Source: JAUVKT01 sp942491535 (GTDB lineage: Bacteria > Bacteroidota > Bacteroidia > Bacteroidales > VadinHA17). From it: DNA of 64,000 bases. Position 1 is the first letter of the stretch, and each line of letters starts with the position of its first letter. The notes under the pieces were generated by a model that was not told the DNA's origin, did not search any database, and saw only the letters and a list, made by a program, of their open reading frames with translations. Where the stretch lies: contig CALOBV010000024.1 of NCBI GenBank assembly GCA_942491535.1, forward strand, positions 62,001-126,000. Reading direction: 5' to 3'. A program made the translations under genes and the position numbers. Positions 28,413 through 36,982 of the stretch are shown piece after piece.

Positions 28413-31022
28413 CTATTTTCGAATTAGTTTCTGGATATTATAAAGCTTATTGAGTGCTTCAACGGGAGTAAGGTTATTCACATCGAGATCGATTATTTCA
28501 TCTCTAATTTGCTTTAGCACCGGGTCGTCGAGCTGAAAGAAGCTTAGCTGCATACCTTCTCGCTGAGAGGCAAGCTCCGAAACAGGCTTCGATAATAATC
28601 CTCCCTCTTCTCCCTCCATTTCCCTGAGTACTTCTGAAGCCCTTTTTACAACGCTTACCGGCATACCTGCCATCCTGGCAACATGTATCCCAAAACTATG
28701 CTCACTTCCTCCTCTTTTCAATTTTCTTAAGAAGATAATCTTATTCTCGAGCTCCTTTATTGAGACATTATAATTTTTTACCCGTCCAAAGGAGCTTTCC
28801 ATCTCGTTAAGCTCATGATAGTGAGTGGCAAAAAGCGTTTTTGCTCTGTTTTTATGCTCGTGGAGGTATTCAACCATTGCCCATGCTATGGATATACCAT
28901 CATATGTACTGGTTCCCCTTCCTATTTCATCGAGAAGTATCAGGCTCCTGTCTGACAGATTATTAAGTATGCTGGCTGTCTCATTCATCTCAACCATAAA
29001 GGTCGATTCACCCAGGCTGATATTATCAGAGGCGCCGACCCTGGTAAATATTTTATCTACCAGTCCGATCCTGGCTTCTGCAGCAGGCACAAAACAACCA
29101 GCCTGAGCCATAAGTACTATCAGCGCTGTTTGTCTTAAAAGAGCCGACTTCCCCGACATATTTGGTCCGGTAAGTATTATTATCTGCTGCTCTTCATTAT
29201 CCAGCAACAAGTCATTTGGCACATAAGATTCTTCCGGAGGCAGCTGCTGTTCAATTACCGGGTGCCTGCCTTCTTTAATTTCTATGGCATGTCCATCGTT
29301 CAGTTCGGGCCGCACATAATTATTATCAATTGATACACTTGCAAATGAATGAAGGCAGTCAAGGCGAGCAATAACTGAAGCATTTATCTGGACCGGGCTG
29401 ATATATTCAATTAATGAATTAACAAGATTATTGAATATCTGCTGCTCAAGTGCAAGTATCTTTTCCTCCGCACCTAGTATCTTGTTCTCATATTCCTTTA
29501 ACTCTTCTGTAATATATCTCTCGGCACTTACCAGGGTCTGCTTCCTAACCCACTCCTCCGGAACCTTATCCTTATGTGTATTACGGACTTCAATATAATA
29601 ACCAAATACATTGTTAAAAGCCACCTTGAGTGAAGGAATACCTGTCCGCTCACTTTCGCGTGACTGAAGTTCCATTAAATACTCTTTCCCGGTACTTTGA
29701 ATAGTCCTTAATTCATCCAGTTCTTCTGAAACCCCTTTACAAATAACCCCACCCCTGCTGATTAAGACAGGTGGATCATTATTCATCTCCTTTTCAATTT
29801 TATCGCTAAGATCACCCAGTGGATTAAGCTGATCTCCTGCACTTATTAAGGGTTCACAGTTTGTCGCGGCGCATGCCTCTTTAATTGGCAGAAGAGCCTG
29901 AAGTGATCTTTTTAACTGAACAACTTCCCTGGGGTTGATCTTCCCTGTGGCCACCTTTGAGATTAATCTCTCAAGATCACCAATAGTTCTGATCTGCTCT
30001 AACAGCACATCCCTGTAGTCCTCATTATCTATAATATAACCAACTGCATCCAGCCTGGAATCTATCTGGGTTTTATCCTTCAGGGGTAAAGACAACCATC
30101 TTTTAAGCATTCTCCCACCCATAGGTCCGATAGTCCTGTCGAGAACATTTATCAGGGTATAGGCTCCTTCGTAAGGTGATGAAAACAACTCCAGGTTACG
30201 TATTGTAAACTTATCCAGCCAAACATAGTTCTCGGCTTCAATCCTGGATATTGATGTTATATGCTTTAGTTTCTCATGCTGGGTTATATCCAGGTAATGA
30301 AGTATTGACCCGGCTGCAATAATTCCATTATCAAGCCTATGCACACCAAATCCCTTAAGGGAAGATGTTCCAAAGTGCTTTAAAAGTCTTTCCCTGGCCG
30401 CGTCAATATTAAAAATCCAGTCGTCAAGTTTATAGGTATAAAACTTTGATCCAAATGAATCGCGATAAGTGTCTGTTTTACCCTTTTCAAATAATACTTC
30501 TTTTGGATTAAGATTATTTATTAATTGATCCACATATGCCAGTGTTCCTTCAGCAACCAGGAATTCTCCTGTTGAAATATCCAGGAAGGATACACCAACA
30601 GCTGTTTTATGAAAATGAACCGATGCCAGGTAGTTGTTTTCTTTATGCTCCAGTACATTATCATCGAGCGTCACTCCCGGGGTAACAAGTTCAGTAATAC
30701 CTCTCTTTACAATTTTCTTTGTTAGCTTGGGGTCTTCCAGCTGTTCGCAAATTGCAACGCGCTGGCCAGACCTTACAAGTCGTGGCAGATAGGTATCAAG
30801 AGCATGATAAGGAAAGCCAGCAAGCTCTACATAGGATGCAGCGCCATTTGCTCTTCGGGTAAGAGTAATGCCGAGAATCTCAGAAGTTTTAATGGCATCT
30901 TCTGCAAATGTCTCATAAAAGTCACCCACACGGAAGAGTAATATTGCATCAGGGTGCTTTGCCTTTATGCTGCCATACTGCCTCATTAAAGGTGTATCTG
31001 CATATTTCCCTGAACCTGCCAT
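28413..31022 (-). CDS. mutS: DNA mismatch repair protein MutS
   Basis: 869 residues, full length. The mismatch-binding domain carries the F-x-E motif (G-D-F-Y-E-T-F at about 32-38), followed by connector, lever and clamp domains. The ATPase has the P-loop G-P-N-M-S-G-K-S (about 624), the S-T-F-M-V-E-M motif, Walker B L-I-L-L-D-E-I-G-R-G-T-S-T-Y-D-G and the A-T-H-Y-H-E-L switch. It recognises mismatches and recruits MutL. Monocistronic, with its own TATCTTTG box. Confidence 0.97.
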   Translation of the reverse strand: MAGSGKYADTPLMRQYGSIKAKHPDAILLFRVGDFYETFAEDAIKTSEILGITLTRRANGAASYVELAGFPYHALDTYLPRLVRSGQRVAICEQLEDPKLTKKIVKRGITELVTPGVTLDDNVLEHKENNYLASVHFHKTAVGVSFLDISTGEFLVAEGTLAYVDQLINNLNPKEVLFEKGKTDTYRDSFGSKFYTYKLDDWIFNIDAARERLLKHFGTSSLKGFGVHRLDNGIIAAGSILHYLDITQHEKLKHITSISRIEAENYVWLDKFTIRNLELFSSPYEGAYTLINVLDRTIGPMGGRMLKRWLSLPLKDKTQIDSRLDAVGYIIDNEDYRDVLLEQIRTIGDLERLISKVATGKINPREVVQLKRSLQALLPIKEACAATNCEPLISAGDQLNPLGDLSDKIEKEMNNDPPVLISRGGVICKGVSEELDELRTIQSTGKEYLMELQSRESERTGIPSLKVAFNNVFGYYIEVRNTHKDKVPEEWVRKQTLVSAERYITEELKEYENKILGAEEKILALEQQIFNNLVNSLIEYISPVQINASVIARLDCLHSFASVSIDNNYVRPELNDGHAIEIKEGRHPVIEQQLPPEESYVPNDLLLDNEEQQIIILTGPNMSGKSALLRQTALIVLMAQAGCFVPAAEARIGLVDKIFTRVGASDNISLGESTFMVEMNETASILNNLSDRSLILLDEIGRGTSTYDGISIAWAMVEYLHEHKNRAKTLFATHYHELNEMESSFGRVKNYNVSIKELENKIIFLRKLKRGGSEHSFGIHVARMAGMPVSVVKRASEVLREMEGEEGGLLSKPVSELASQREGMQLSFFQLDDPVLKQIRDEIIDLDVNNLTPVEALNKLYNIQKLIRK

Positions 31023-31072
31023 ATTTAGTATTTATTTACCGGAATCTTCCGGTCATAATTTTAGTAGGATAA

Positions 31073-31080
31073 CAAAGATA
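31073..31080 (-). promoter_or_regulatory. Candidate -7 box (TATCTTTG) of mutS
   Basis: A minus-strand TATCTTTG lies 51 bases before the mutS ATG, matching TAnnTTTG. An inverted repeat (ACCGGAA-TC-TTCCGGT, 31038-31053) lies in the leader between box and ATG. Confidence 0.45.
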
Positions 31081-31172
31081 CAATGTACCATGTATTAAAT
31101 AAAATTCTTTTTGAAATTGTTAATATCTCATCAGTATATAAGATTTCAAGCTAATTGATTATAAAATAATAA

Positions 31173-31203
31173 TTGATTCGCAAAAAGATATTGCATATTT
31201 TAG
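31173..31203 (+). promoter_or_regulatory. Candidate promoter of the outer-membrane barrel gene
   Basis: TTG at 31173-31175, a 20-base spacer and TATTTTAG at 31196-31203 approximate the -33/-7 pattern, with one mismatch in the -7 box. It predicts a leader of about 55 bases. Confidence 0.4.
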
Positions 31204-31263
31204 CATACCTAACAATCAAAAGTTAAGAACATAATTTTAAACAATTAACCTAAATCTAATCTC

Positions 31264-31953
31264 ATGAAAAAACTTATTATTGCAGCACTATTTTTAACTG
31301 CCGGAGCAATGGTTGTGAATGCACAATTTGAGAAAGGCAGTGTAATGCTAGGAGCCTCATCCTCTTTAAATTTGCTTAGCTCTGGCACTGGTGGTCAAAT
31401 TATGTCTTTTGGATTTTCTAATATTACCAATACAACAGGTGATAGTACATCCTCATTCTCAGATGAATCAAAAACAAGCAATTTTAATTTTACCCCAAGC
31501 GCCGGATATTTCGTTATTGACAATCTTGCCGCCGGTTTAGGAATAAACTTTGCAAGGGCTGTATTTACAGAAGAAAGTGACGGAACCTTAACTGAAACTC
31601 AAACTCTCGTGGCATTTGAGCCCTTTGTAAGGTATTATTTCCCTCTATCTTCAATAACTCCATTTTGCGAGATCAAGGGAGCGTTGGGATCGCTGAAAGA
31701 TAAGTCAGAACTTGAAGGTAATGATCCATTTGAATATAAGCACACGCTCAATTCTTTCGGAGTTGGAGTTGGGGCATCCTTAGCTATTGGTATGAATGCT
31801 TCATTTGATGTTATAGCGGGCTACAGTATGATAAATACAAAATACGAAGAAGAAGGGTTCAACGAAACAAGCAAGATAGGTACCTTTGGTATTAACTTCG
31901 GTTTTAAAGTCTTTTTAGGAGGATATGGCTCCAGTGCAGATGCTTCATATTAG
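31264..31953 (+). CDS. Outer-membrane beta-barrel protein
   Basis: 229 residues. Signal peptide M-K-K-L-I-I-A-A-L-F ... V-V-N-A-Q (cleavage near 21). The rest alternates polar and aromatic/hydrophobic residues as in the small barrels of the OmpA/OmpW type: T-P-S-A-G-Y-F-V-I-D-N-L-A-A-G-L-G-I at the start of a hairpin, F-E-P-F-V-R-Y-Y-F and G-V-G-V-G-A-S-L-A-I-G. It ends in a short Gly/Ser-rich tail rather than the usual terminal aromatic residue. Pore or structural role unknown. Monocistronic. Confidence 0.8.
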   Translation: MKKLIIAALFLTAGAMVVNAQFEKGSVMLGASSSLNLLSSGTGGQIMSFGFSNITNTTGDSTSSFSDESKTSNFNFTPSAGYFVIDNLAAGLGINFARAVFTEESDGTLTETQTLVAFEPFVRYYFPLSSITPFCEIKGALGSLKDKSELEGNDPFEYKHTLNSFGVGVGASLAIGMNASFDVIAGYSMINTKYEEEGFNETSKIGTFGINFGFKVFLGGYGSSADASY

Positions 31954-32065
31954 ACAGTAATTTTTTACTGAAAAAATATGGAAAAACAGACATCAATCAT
32001 TGATGGACAGTAATGTATTGTATATATTGAGTTTTATTTACTATCTCTTTATATAGCTCAACACA

Positions 32066-33400
32066 ATGCATAAAATATTAGTTCTTGGAGCCGGAATGGT
32101 TGCTAAACCACTGGTAGAATACCTGCTTGAAGCAGAGTATCATATAACAATTGCTTCAAATACTACCGACAGAGCGGAAAATATATTAAACAATCACCCG
32201 ATGGGTGAATCGGTATTCTGGGAAGCTGATGATCTTTCAGGTCTTGAAAAGCTTGTTTCTGTATCAGACCTGGCTATTAGCCTGTTACCATACAGGTTTC
32301 ACCCTGATGTTGCCAGGATATGTGTCAGGCTGAAGAAACACATGGTAACCACCTCATATGTTAAGGAGGAGATGAAGAACCTTGATTCAGAGGCAAAAAA
32401 TGCCGGTGTTATATTGTTAAATGAGATAGGTCTTGACCCGGGCATTGACCATATGTCGGCTATGCGAATCATCGACGAAATTCACAGTCAAAATGGAAAG
32501 ATAGAAGGCTTTTATTCTGTATGCGGGGCTCTCCCGGCACCGGAATCTGCTGACAACCCTTTTAAATATAAGTTCTCGTGGAGCCCTAAAGGGGTAATAC
32601 TGGCCAGTAAGAATAGTGCAGAATATTTAAAAAACGGAAAGGTAGTTCAAATTGAGTCGGAGGATCTTTTTAAAGACAGGTTTGCACATAATATTCGTGA
32701 TCTTGGCGAACTGGAGGTTTACCCAAACCGTGACTCCATAAGTTATATCGATATATATGGAATACCTGAAACGAAAACCATGTTCAGGGGTACCTTCAGA
32801 TATAAGGGATGGTGCGAGATTCTCGATACAATGAGGGAGCTAAAATTGCTTAATGAGGAAAGCGAAGATTTTAGCGGGGTCAGTTATTCTGATTTTATGA
32901 GCAGTCGCTTACCCGATGGTAAGGGCGACATTAAACAGAGACTTGCTGACTACCTTAATATAGCAATTGATTCTCTGCCGATAATAGCTTATGAGTGGCT
33001 GGGGTTATTCAGCGACAATGATATGGGATTCAGTTCTATCAGCCCCTTTGAGATAATTTATGAGCTTATGCTTGCTAAGATGATGATAGGAGAAAAAGAC
33101 AGGGATATGATAGTACTTAAACACCTGTTTCTTGCTTCATATGCAGATGGGCGAAGAGAATTAGTTACTTCCAGAATGGTTGATTTTGGATCTCTTGAAA
33201 CAAATACTTCGATTGCCAGGACAGTAGGACTGCCTGCTGCAATTGCAGCTGATATGATATTAAAGGGAGAAATCAAACTAAGTGGGGTTTATGTGCCGGT
33301 TATACCTGAGATTTATAAGCCCGTTCTGGACCGACTTGAGCAGATTGGGATATCAATGGAAGAAACATTCGGTCTGCCCGAATCTGATTTTATCCAGTAG
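32066..33400 (+). CDS. Saccharopine dehydrogenase/reductase-like enzyme (LYS9-type)
   Basis: 444 residues. A Rossmann NAD(P) site G-A-G-M-V-A-K-P at residues 7-14 opens the protein. Landmarks of the saccharopine reductase branch follow: N-E-I-G-L-D-P-G-I-D-H-M, C-G-A-L-P-A-P-E and N-P-F-K-Y-K-F-S-W-S-P-K-G. In fungi LYS9 makes saccharopine from aminoadipate semialdehyde and glutamate; bacterial relatives take part in lysine breakdown or polyamine metabolism. No other lysine-pathway gene is in view, so the reaction direction is open. Its stop abuts the stop of the convergent trmN6. Confidence 0.85.
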   Translation: MHKILVLGAGMVAKPLVEYLLEAEYHITIASNTTDRAENILNNHPMGESVFWEADDLSGLEKLVSVSDLAISLLPYRFHPDVARICVRLKKHMVTTSYVKEEMKNLDSEAKNAGVILLNEIGLDPGIDHMSAMRIIDEIHSQNGKIEGFYSVCGALPAPESADNPFKYKFSWSPKGVILASKNSAEYLKNGKVVQIESEDLFKDRFAHNIRDLGELEVYPNRDSISYIDIYGIPETKTMFRGTFRYKGWCEILDTMRELKLLNEESEDFSGVSYSDFMSSRLPDGKGDIKQRLADYLNIAIDSLPIIAYEWLGLFSDNDMGFSSISPFEIIYELMLAKMMIGEKDRDMIVLKHLFLASYADGRRELVTSRMVDFGSLETNTSIARTVGLPAAIAADMILKGEIKLSGVYVPVIPEIYKPVLDRLEQIGISMEETFGLPESDFIQ

Positions 33401-34114
33401 TTAAAACTTAAGATAAAAGTCTTTTGTGAGAGCCCTGTATTCGTGCGAATAGCTATGTCGTTCGCCGGTCTCGATTACCATAAATCCTGAGCACAGTTTC
33501 TTCTTTTCACGAGTAAATTCCATGAGGATGCGTTTAACAGATGAGCCGGGCAAAGGCTTAATATTTAACATCCTGGAGCAATACAAACTATATTCAGAAG
33601 CTTCAGCAATAAACAGATTTGCTTCGGTATAAGGTAGGATTAACGATAACTTACCTGAATGATCGAGCAGCTTGTTTACACATTTCAATAATTCGTCTGA
33701 GCCCAGTGTATAATTATGTCTTGCCCTTGATACCCTATCCAGGGTGTTTGGCAATGAGTTCCTGAAGAAGGGAGGGTTGGTAACAATATGATCAAATATC
33801 TTATCTGAGTATAATAAGTATTCCTGCAAACTTGTTTCAATAACATTAATTCTCTTATACCAGGGCGATCTGGCAATATTTAAAGTGGCTTCTGCCGCTG
33901 ATAAAACGTCGGGTTCGATGGCAATTATATCAGCTCCTGATCTTTGGGCCACCATTAAGGCAATAAGTCCGCTGCCCGTTCCTATATCAAGAATTTTTTT
34001 ATTTCTCTCCACGTCGCACCAGGCTCCCAGTAGAACCCCATCTGTCCCAACCTTAAAGGCAGAATCTTTCTGCCATACCTTAAACTGCTTAAAATTGAAC
34101 CAGTTATTTGGCAT
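33401..34114 (-). CDS. trmN6: tRNA1(Val) adenine-37 N6-methyltransferase
   Basis: 237 residues, the usual size of YfiC/TrmN6. Class I methyltransferase fold with the SAM motif D-I-G-T-G-S-G-L-I-A-L-M, an acidic residue in I-A-I-E-P-D, and the N6-adenine signature T-N-P-P-F-F. The N-terminal F-x-F-K-Q-F and D-S-A-F-K-V-G-T-D-G-V-L-L-G-A-W are family hallmarks. It should methylate A37 of tRNA1Val. Last gene of a tight leftward run, 2 bases after the DUF2400 gene. Confidence 0.93.
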   Translation of the reverse strand: MPNNWFNFKQFKVWQKDSAFKVGTDGVLLGAWCDVERNKKILDIGTGSGLIALMVAQRSGADIIAIEPDVLSAAEATLNIARSPWYKRINVIETSLQEYLLYSDKIFDHIVTNPPFFRNSLPNTLDRVSRARHNYTLGSDELLKCVNKLLDHSGKLSLILPYTEANLFIAEASEYSLYCSRMLNIKPLPGSSVKRILMEFTREKKKLCSGFMVIETGERHSYSHEYRALTKDFYLKF

Positions 34115-34116
34115 AA

Positions 34117-34911
34117 TTAAAACATATCATTAACTCCCAGTCCGAACAATGCATAGTCGTATTTCACCGGGTCGTCAGGATCAAAAAGGCGTAAATTAGA
34201 TGTCAGTTCTTCCACTGCCTTCCAATCATTTGCCTTCCGGGTAAGTAAGCCCAGCTTCCTGGCTATATTTCCGGAATGAATATCAAGGGGAATAAAAAGG
34301 ACAGAAGCAGGAATCCCTTCCCATATCCCAAAATCCACTCCATGCTTATCATTTCGTATCATCCACCTGAAATACATGTTTAATCTTTTGCCGGCAGCAC
34401 CCCTGGAAGGATCGGCAAAATGTTTTTCACTCCTTTTCTCATGAGGCAAACTAAGAAATGCTTCTCTGAAGCTCACTATTACCTCCTTCATTCCCATGCC
34501 CTTCTCAGTACTTTTTTTTATCAGTTCCCCGATACTATTATGCTGAGTATAGATCTGTTTAAGAGCCTTTAGAAAAAAAATACAGTCCTGACCCTGAAAA
34601 GTACGATAATAGAAGTCTCCAAAGCGCTCAAAATCAATATCGTCAGCCTCCATCAGAAACTCGTAAGGACTCTCACCCATCATTTGTGTAAGTTGTGATG
34701 CTGATCTTATTATCAGGTCGCGTCTGCCCCATGAAATTGTGGCTGTAAGAAATCCTGATATTTCAATATCCCTTTTATCGCTGTACTTATGAGGAATGGA
34801 CACAGGATCATTGGTAATGAAATCGGTGTTATTAAATTTCATATATTTCTCCTCGAGAAACTCATGCATCTCGTCAAAGGCAATACCTTTAAATGCTGGT
34901 TTATCAGTCAT
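34117..34911 (-). CDS. TIGR02757/DUF2400 family protein
   Basis: 264 residues. P-x-x-x-P-H-x-Y near the N-terminus (D-P-V-S-I-P-H-K-Y), I-S-G-F-L-T-A-T-I-S-W-G-R-R, R-L-N-M-Y-F-R-W-M-I-R, and the C-terminal P-L-D-I-H-S-G-N-I-A-R-K-L-G-L place it in this family. It resembles helix-hairpin-helix DNA glycosylases in pattern, but no activity is known to me. Its ATG overlaps the lolD stop by 8 bases, which indicates translational coupling. Confidence 0.88.
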   Translation of the reverse strand: MTDKPAFKGIAFDEMHEFLEEKYMKFNNTDFITNDPVSIPHKYSDKRDIEISGFLTATISWGRRDLIIRSASQLTQMMGESPYEFLMEADDIDFERFGDFYYRTFQGQDCIFFLKALKQIYTQHNSIGELIKKSTEKGMGMKEVIVSFREAFLSLPHEKRSEKHFADPSRGAAGKRLNMYFRWMIRNDKHGVDFGIWEGIPASVLFIPLDIHSGNIARKLGLLTRKANDWKAVEELTSNLRLFDPDDPVKYDYALFGLGVNDMF

Positions 34912-35560
34912 TAACGATTACTCCGTCAATTATTTCAATCGTTCTGTCAGACATTCCTGCAAGATCACGATCGTGGGTCACAATAATGATGGTTTGTCCA
35001 AAGCGATCTCTCAGATCAAAAAATAACCTGTGAAGTTCTTGCTTATTCTCAGTATCCAGGTTTCCGGATGGCTCATCTGCCAGAATCACGGAGGGATTAT
35101 TCACAAGAGCTCGCGCTACAGCTACTCTCTGCTGCTCGCCTCCACTCAATTCGGAGGGCTTATGATCAAGTCTGCTGGATAATCCAAGGTAGTTAAGCAG
35201 CTCGGATGCCCTTTCTTCAGCCTCTGATCTTGACTTGCCGGCGATATAAGCAGGAATACATACGTTCTCGATTGCAGAGAATTCAGGCAGCAACTGGTGG
35301 AACTGAAATACAAAGCCTATCTCCTGGTTCCTGAATTTGGATATGGCTTTTGGTGCAAGATTGTTTATCTCCCTATTTCTGTATTTTATTAAACCGCCAT
35401 CTGGCCTGTCGAGTGTACCCATTATTTGAAGAAGTGTTGTTTTTCCTGCACCACTTGGCCCCACAATGCAGATAATCTCCTTCTCTTTTACTTCAAGATT
35501 AATCCCCTTTAAGACCTTGAGGTCACCGTAGGACTTAGTAATATTTGAAACTGAAATCAT
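34904..35560 (-). CDS. lolD: ABC transporter ATPase, LolD-like
   Basis: 218 residues. Walker A G-P-S-G-A-G-K-T-T (about 34-42), Q-loop F-V-F-Q-F-H-Q-L-L-P-E-F, signature L-S-G-G-E-Q-Q-R-V-A-V-A-R-A, Walker B V-I-L-A-D-E-P-S-G-N-L-D and the switch histidine in V-T-H-D. The Q-F-H-Q-L-L-P-E-F stretch is typical of LolD, the ATPase for lipoprotein release with LolC/E-type FtsX permeases. No permease is adjacent; it could serve any of the FtsX-type permeases in the genome. Confidence 0.88.
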   Translation of the reverse strand: MISVSNITKSYGDLKVLKGINLEVKEKEIICIVGPSGAGKTTLLQIMGTLDRPDGGLIKYRNREINNLAPKAISKFRNQEIGFVFQFHQLLPEFSAIENVCIPAYIAGKSRSEAEERASELLNYLGLSSRLDHKPSELSGGEQQRVAVARALVNNPSVILADEPSGNLDTENKQELHRLFFDLRDRFGQTIIIVTHDRDLAGMSDRTIEIIDGVIVND

Positions 35561-35585
35561 AATTAGCCGGTCTGTATAATTCTTA

Positions 35586-36527
35586 TTAAAGATAAATAAA
35601 GAATAGAAACAGGATATACGACATTACCAGAATTAAACCCTTCCATCTGCTAAGCTTAGATCCTTTAACAGGCAGTATCAATAGCATAAGTAATATAGAT
35701 ATAGCCAGCATATACCAGAGATCAAATGTAAGCACCCCGGTGTCTTGAATACTTATTGGCGCTATTGAAGATGTAATACCCAGTATTGCAAGGATATTAA
35801 AAATATTCGAACCTATTATATTGCCAATTGATATTTCGTTCTGTTTCCTTGCTGCCGCTACTGCCGATGTAGCCAGTTCGGGCAGACTTGTTCCAAGTGC
35901 TATTACCGAGACAGATATAACTCTTTCGCTTACATTTAAGTTTCTTGCTATTTCGGATGCCCCCTTTACAAGAAAATCGGCCCCAATTACAAGAGCCAGG
36001 CTTGACACTAAGATAAGGAGAATTGATATTAGTACAGAGTATCTTATTATTGGAGGCATCCCAATACCATTTCTGAGCTCTTTCCTTGAATGCTTAAGTA
36101 CTACATAAAGAAATAAGATCAGAAGAATTACCATTATTATACCCTCAGGTCTTGATAATTGTCTCCCTGTAAACAGGAATACTATCAGGATAAGGCTTAC
36201 AGCAAGCATAACAGCCCAATCCCTGATTACAGCCCTGGTATTAACAAAATATGGTGTAATTATTACTGTAAGGGCCAGAACCAGTCCGATATTGGAAATA
36301 TTACTTCCGATTACATTGCCCAGGGAGATATCTGGGTGACCTGATAATGCAGCATCAAGGCTAACTACAAGCTCTGGAGCAGAAGTCCCAAACGAAACAA
36401 CTGTAACACCCACAACAAGAGCCGAAATCTTAAAATGGCCGGCCAGCGACACTCCTCCTCTTACCAGGAATTCACCTCCTGCCAGGAGCAAGATAAGGCC
36501 GGCAATAAGGTAGAGAGATTGTTGCAT
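35586..36527 (-). CDS. Calcium/sodium antiporter (YrbG/CaCA family)
   Basis: 313 residues with about ten membrane segments in two inverted halves. Each half carries the alpha-repeat: G-x-S-x-P-E-L-V-V-S-L ... G-N-V-I-G-S-N-I-S-N-I near the N-terminus and G-T-S-L-P-E-L-A-T-S ... G-N-I-I-G-S-N-I-F-N-I in the second half. The acidic residues in P-E-L coordinate calcium in the family. It exchanges sodium (or protons) for calcium across the inner membrane. Second in the tatA run. Confidence 0.93.
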   Translation of the reverse strand: MQQSLYLIAGLILLLAGGEFLVRGGVSLAGHFKISALVVGVTVVSFGTSAPELVVSLDAALSGHPDISLGNVIGSNISNIGLVLALTVIITPYFVNTRAVIRDWAVMLAVSLILIVFLFTGRQLSRPEGIIMVILLILFLYVVLKHSRKELRNGIGMPPIIRYSVLISILLILVSSLALVIGADFLVKGASEIARNLNVSERVISVSVIALGTSLPELATSAVAAARKQNEISIGNIIGSNIFNILAILGITSSIAPISIQDTGVLTFDLWYMLAISILLMLLILPVKGSKLSRWKGLILVMSYILFLFFIYL

Positions 36528-36556
36528 TTATGGTAGTTTTGGGAGGGAAGAAAAGC

Positions 36557-36820
36557 CTATTTCATCTTTTTATTGAATGTGTCGGACACATCTTTTATAT
36601 CCTTGCCAACAGTATCGGTAATATCCTTAATATCCTCCTTTACTTCCTTTGTGCTCTCATTAAACTCCTTCTTAATATCGTCTGTTGCCTTACGGAACTC
36701 GCGCATTCCTTTACCCAGTCCTTTTGCAATATCCGGAATTTTGTTTGCACCAAAAAGGATCAGCGCAACCGCCATGATAATAAATATTTCCTGTCCGCTA
36801 ATAAATAAATATACTCCCAT
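36557..36820 (-). CDS. tatA: Twin-arginine translocase subunit TatA/E
   Basis: 87 residues. A short periplasmic N-terminus, one membrane helix (about 10-22), the hinge F-G-A-N-K-I-P-D-I-A-K-G-L-G-K-G-M-R-E-F-R-K and a long charged amphipathic tail (K-E-D-I-K-D-I). The family forms the Tat pore for folded proteins. tatC is not in the window. It heads the tatA-antiporter-lolD-DUF2400-trmN6 run. Confidence 0.93.
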   Translation of the reverse strand: MGVYLFISGQEIFIIMAVALILFGANKIPDIAKGLGKGMREFRKATDDIKKEFNESTKEVKEDIKDITDTVGKDIKDVSDTFNKKMK

Positions 36821-36839
36821 TTCTTAAGGAATTAATGTG

Positions 36840-36847
36840 CAAATTTA
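36840..36847 (-). promoter_or_regulatory. Candidate -7 box (TAAATTTG) of the tatA run
   Basis: A minus-strand TAAATTTG followed by CAC lies 20 bases upstream of the tatA ATG, matching TAnnTTTG. Confidence 0.45.
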
Positions 36848-36933
36848 ATCTAAATAAGACGAAAGACAAAGGACAAACGATAAAAGGAAAGGGCTAAGAG
36901 CTATGGGCTAAGAGCCAGGGGTAAAAGGAGTAC

Positions 36934-36966
36934 AAAAAAAGCGCCCCGAATCGGGGCGCTTTTTTT
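36934..36966. terminator. Strong bidirectional-type terminator after secDF
   Basis: AGCGCCCC (36940-36947) pairs with GGGGCGCT (36953-36960) around GAATC, flanked by an A-run (from 36934) and a T-run (to 36966). It lies 17 bases past the secDF stop. The preceding bases 36850-36930 are A/G-rich low-complexity sequence. Confidence 0.9.
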
Positions 36967-36982
36967 ATATCGCAATATCCAG

